From Vicinamibacteria bacterium (GTDB taxonomy: Bacteria; Acidobacteriota; Vicinamibacteria; Vicinamibacterales; 2-12-FULL-66-21), in contig JAICSD010000069.1 in NCBI GenBank assembly GCA_025937075.1, forward strand, positions 1-13,371: DNA of 13,371 bases, written 5' to 3'. A program made the position numbers and the translations under genes. Each line of letters begins with the position of its first letter. The first letter of the stretch is position 1. The notes below the pieces were generated by a model. It ran no database searches. It had not been told where the DNA came from and worked only from the letters and a program-made list of their open reading frames with translations. Positions 13,321 to 13,371 of the stretch are shown piece by piece.

Positions 13321-13371
13321 GAATGCGCGAACCGCGGCCCCGTTCCAGCGGTGTCACCTTTCAGCCGCTAG

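Noticed and set aside
12428..13357. Minus-strand open frame of 309 codons at the right end
   Set aside because: Antisense to the cytochrome b-c gene and charged low-complexity product. The unique part past 13213 shows no domain or ribosome binding site.
13347..13369. AGCGG/CCGCT inverted pair at the right edge
   Set aside because: The five-base arms with a 13-base loop are expected by chance in such GC-rich DNA.

Overview
This GC-rich window has strong G/C preference at third codon positions. It carries a respiratory nitrate-reductase-type (nar) gene cluster plus a few accessory genes. It contains no rRNA, tRNA or taxonomic marker, so the host cannot be fixed. The composition, the dispersed GC-rich repeats and the mix of genes would fit an Acidobacteriota-like (Vicinamibacteria-type) soil or sediment bacterium, but that is a guess. 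The cytoplasmic NarG and the complete heme and Fe-S ligand sets in the enzyme show an organism able to respire with nitrate, or less likely to oxidise nitrite.

Layout. Positions 1-576 hold no convincing gene, only a tandem GC-rich repeat (two long copies about 92% identical by hand alignment) and a diverged inverted copy at the left edge. Next come a secreted hemerythrin-like protein (minus strand), a B12-binding-type radical SAM protein of unknown substrate (plus strand), and a PAS-LuxR one-component regulator (minus strand) that converges on the radical SAM gene with an 8-base gap. The regulator is divergent from the main operon. The roughly 200-base region between them carries three short perfect dyads.

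The main operon runs from 3750 to 13213, all on the plus strand, with genes abutting or overlapping: a YtfE/RIC-like diiron protein, a membrane-anchored monoheme cytochrome c, narG, narH, narJ, a narI gene fused in frame to a Rieske iron-sulfur protein, and a full-length cytochrome b carrying a C-terminal cytochrome c domain. A weak terminator-like hairpin follows.

Working model. NarGHI takes electrons from quinol through the two b hemes of NarI and reduces nitrate in the cytoplasm. NarJ is the assembly chaperone. The Rieske domain, cytochrome b and its c domain form a compact bc-type quinol:cytochrome c oxidoreductase. Because the Rieske domain is tethered to NarI, the two complexes may be physically joined. 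The RIC-like protein and the exported hemerythrin could protect or repair iron centres under nitrosative stress. The cysteine-rich PAS domain of the divergent regulator is a plausible redox, oxygen or NO sensor for the operon. The NarI-Rieske fusion and the nar/bc supercomplex it implies are the most unusual points.
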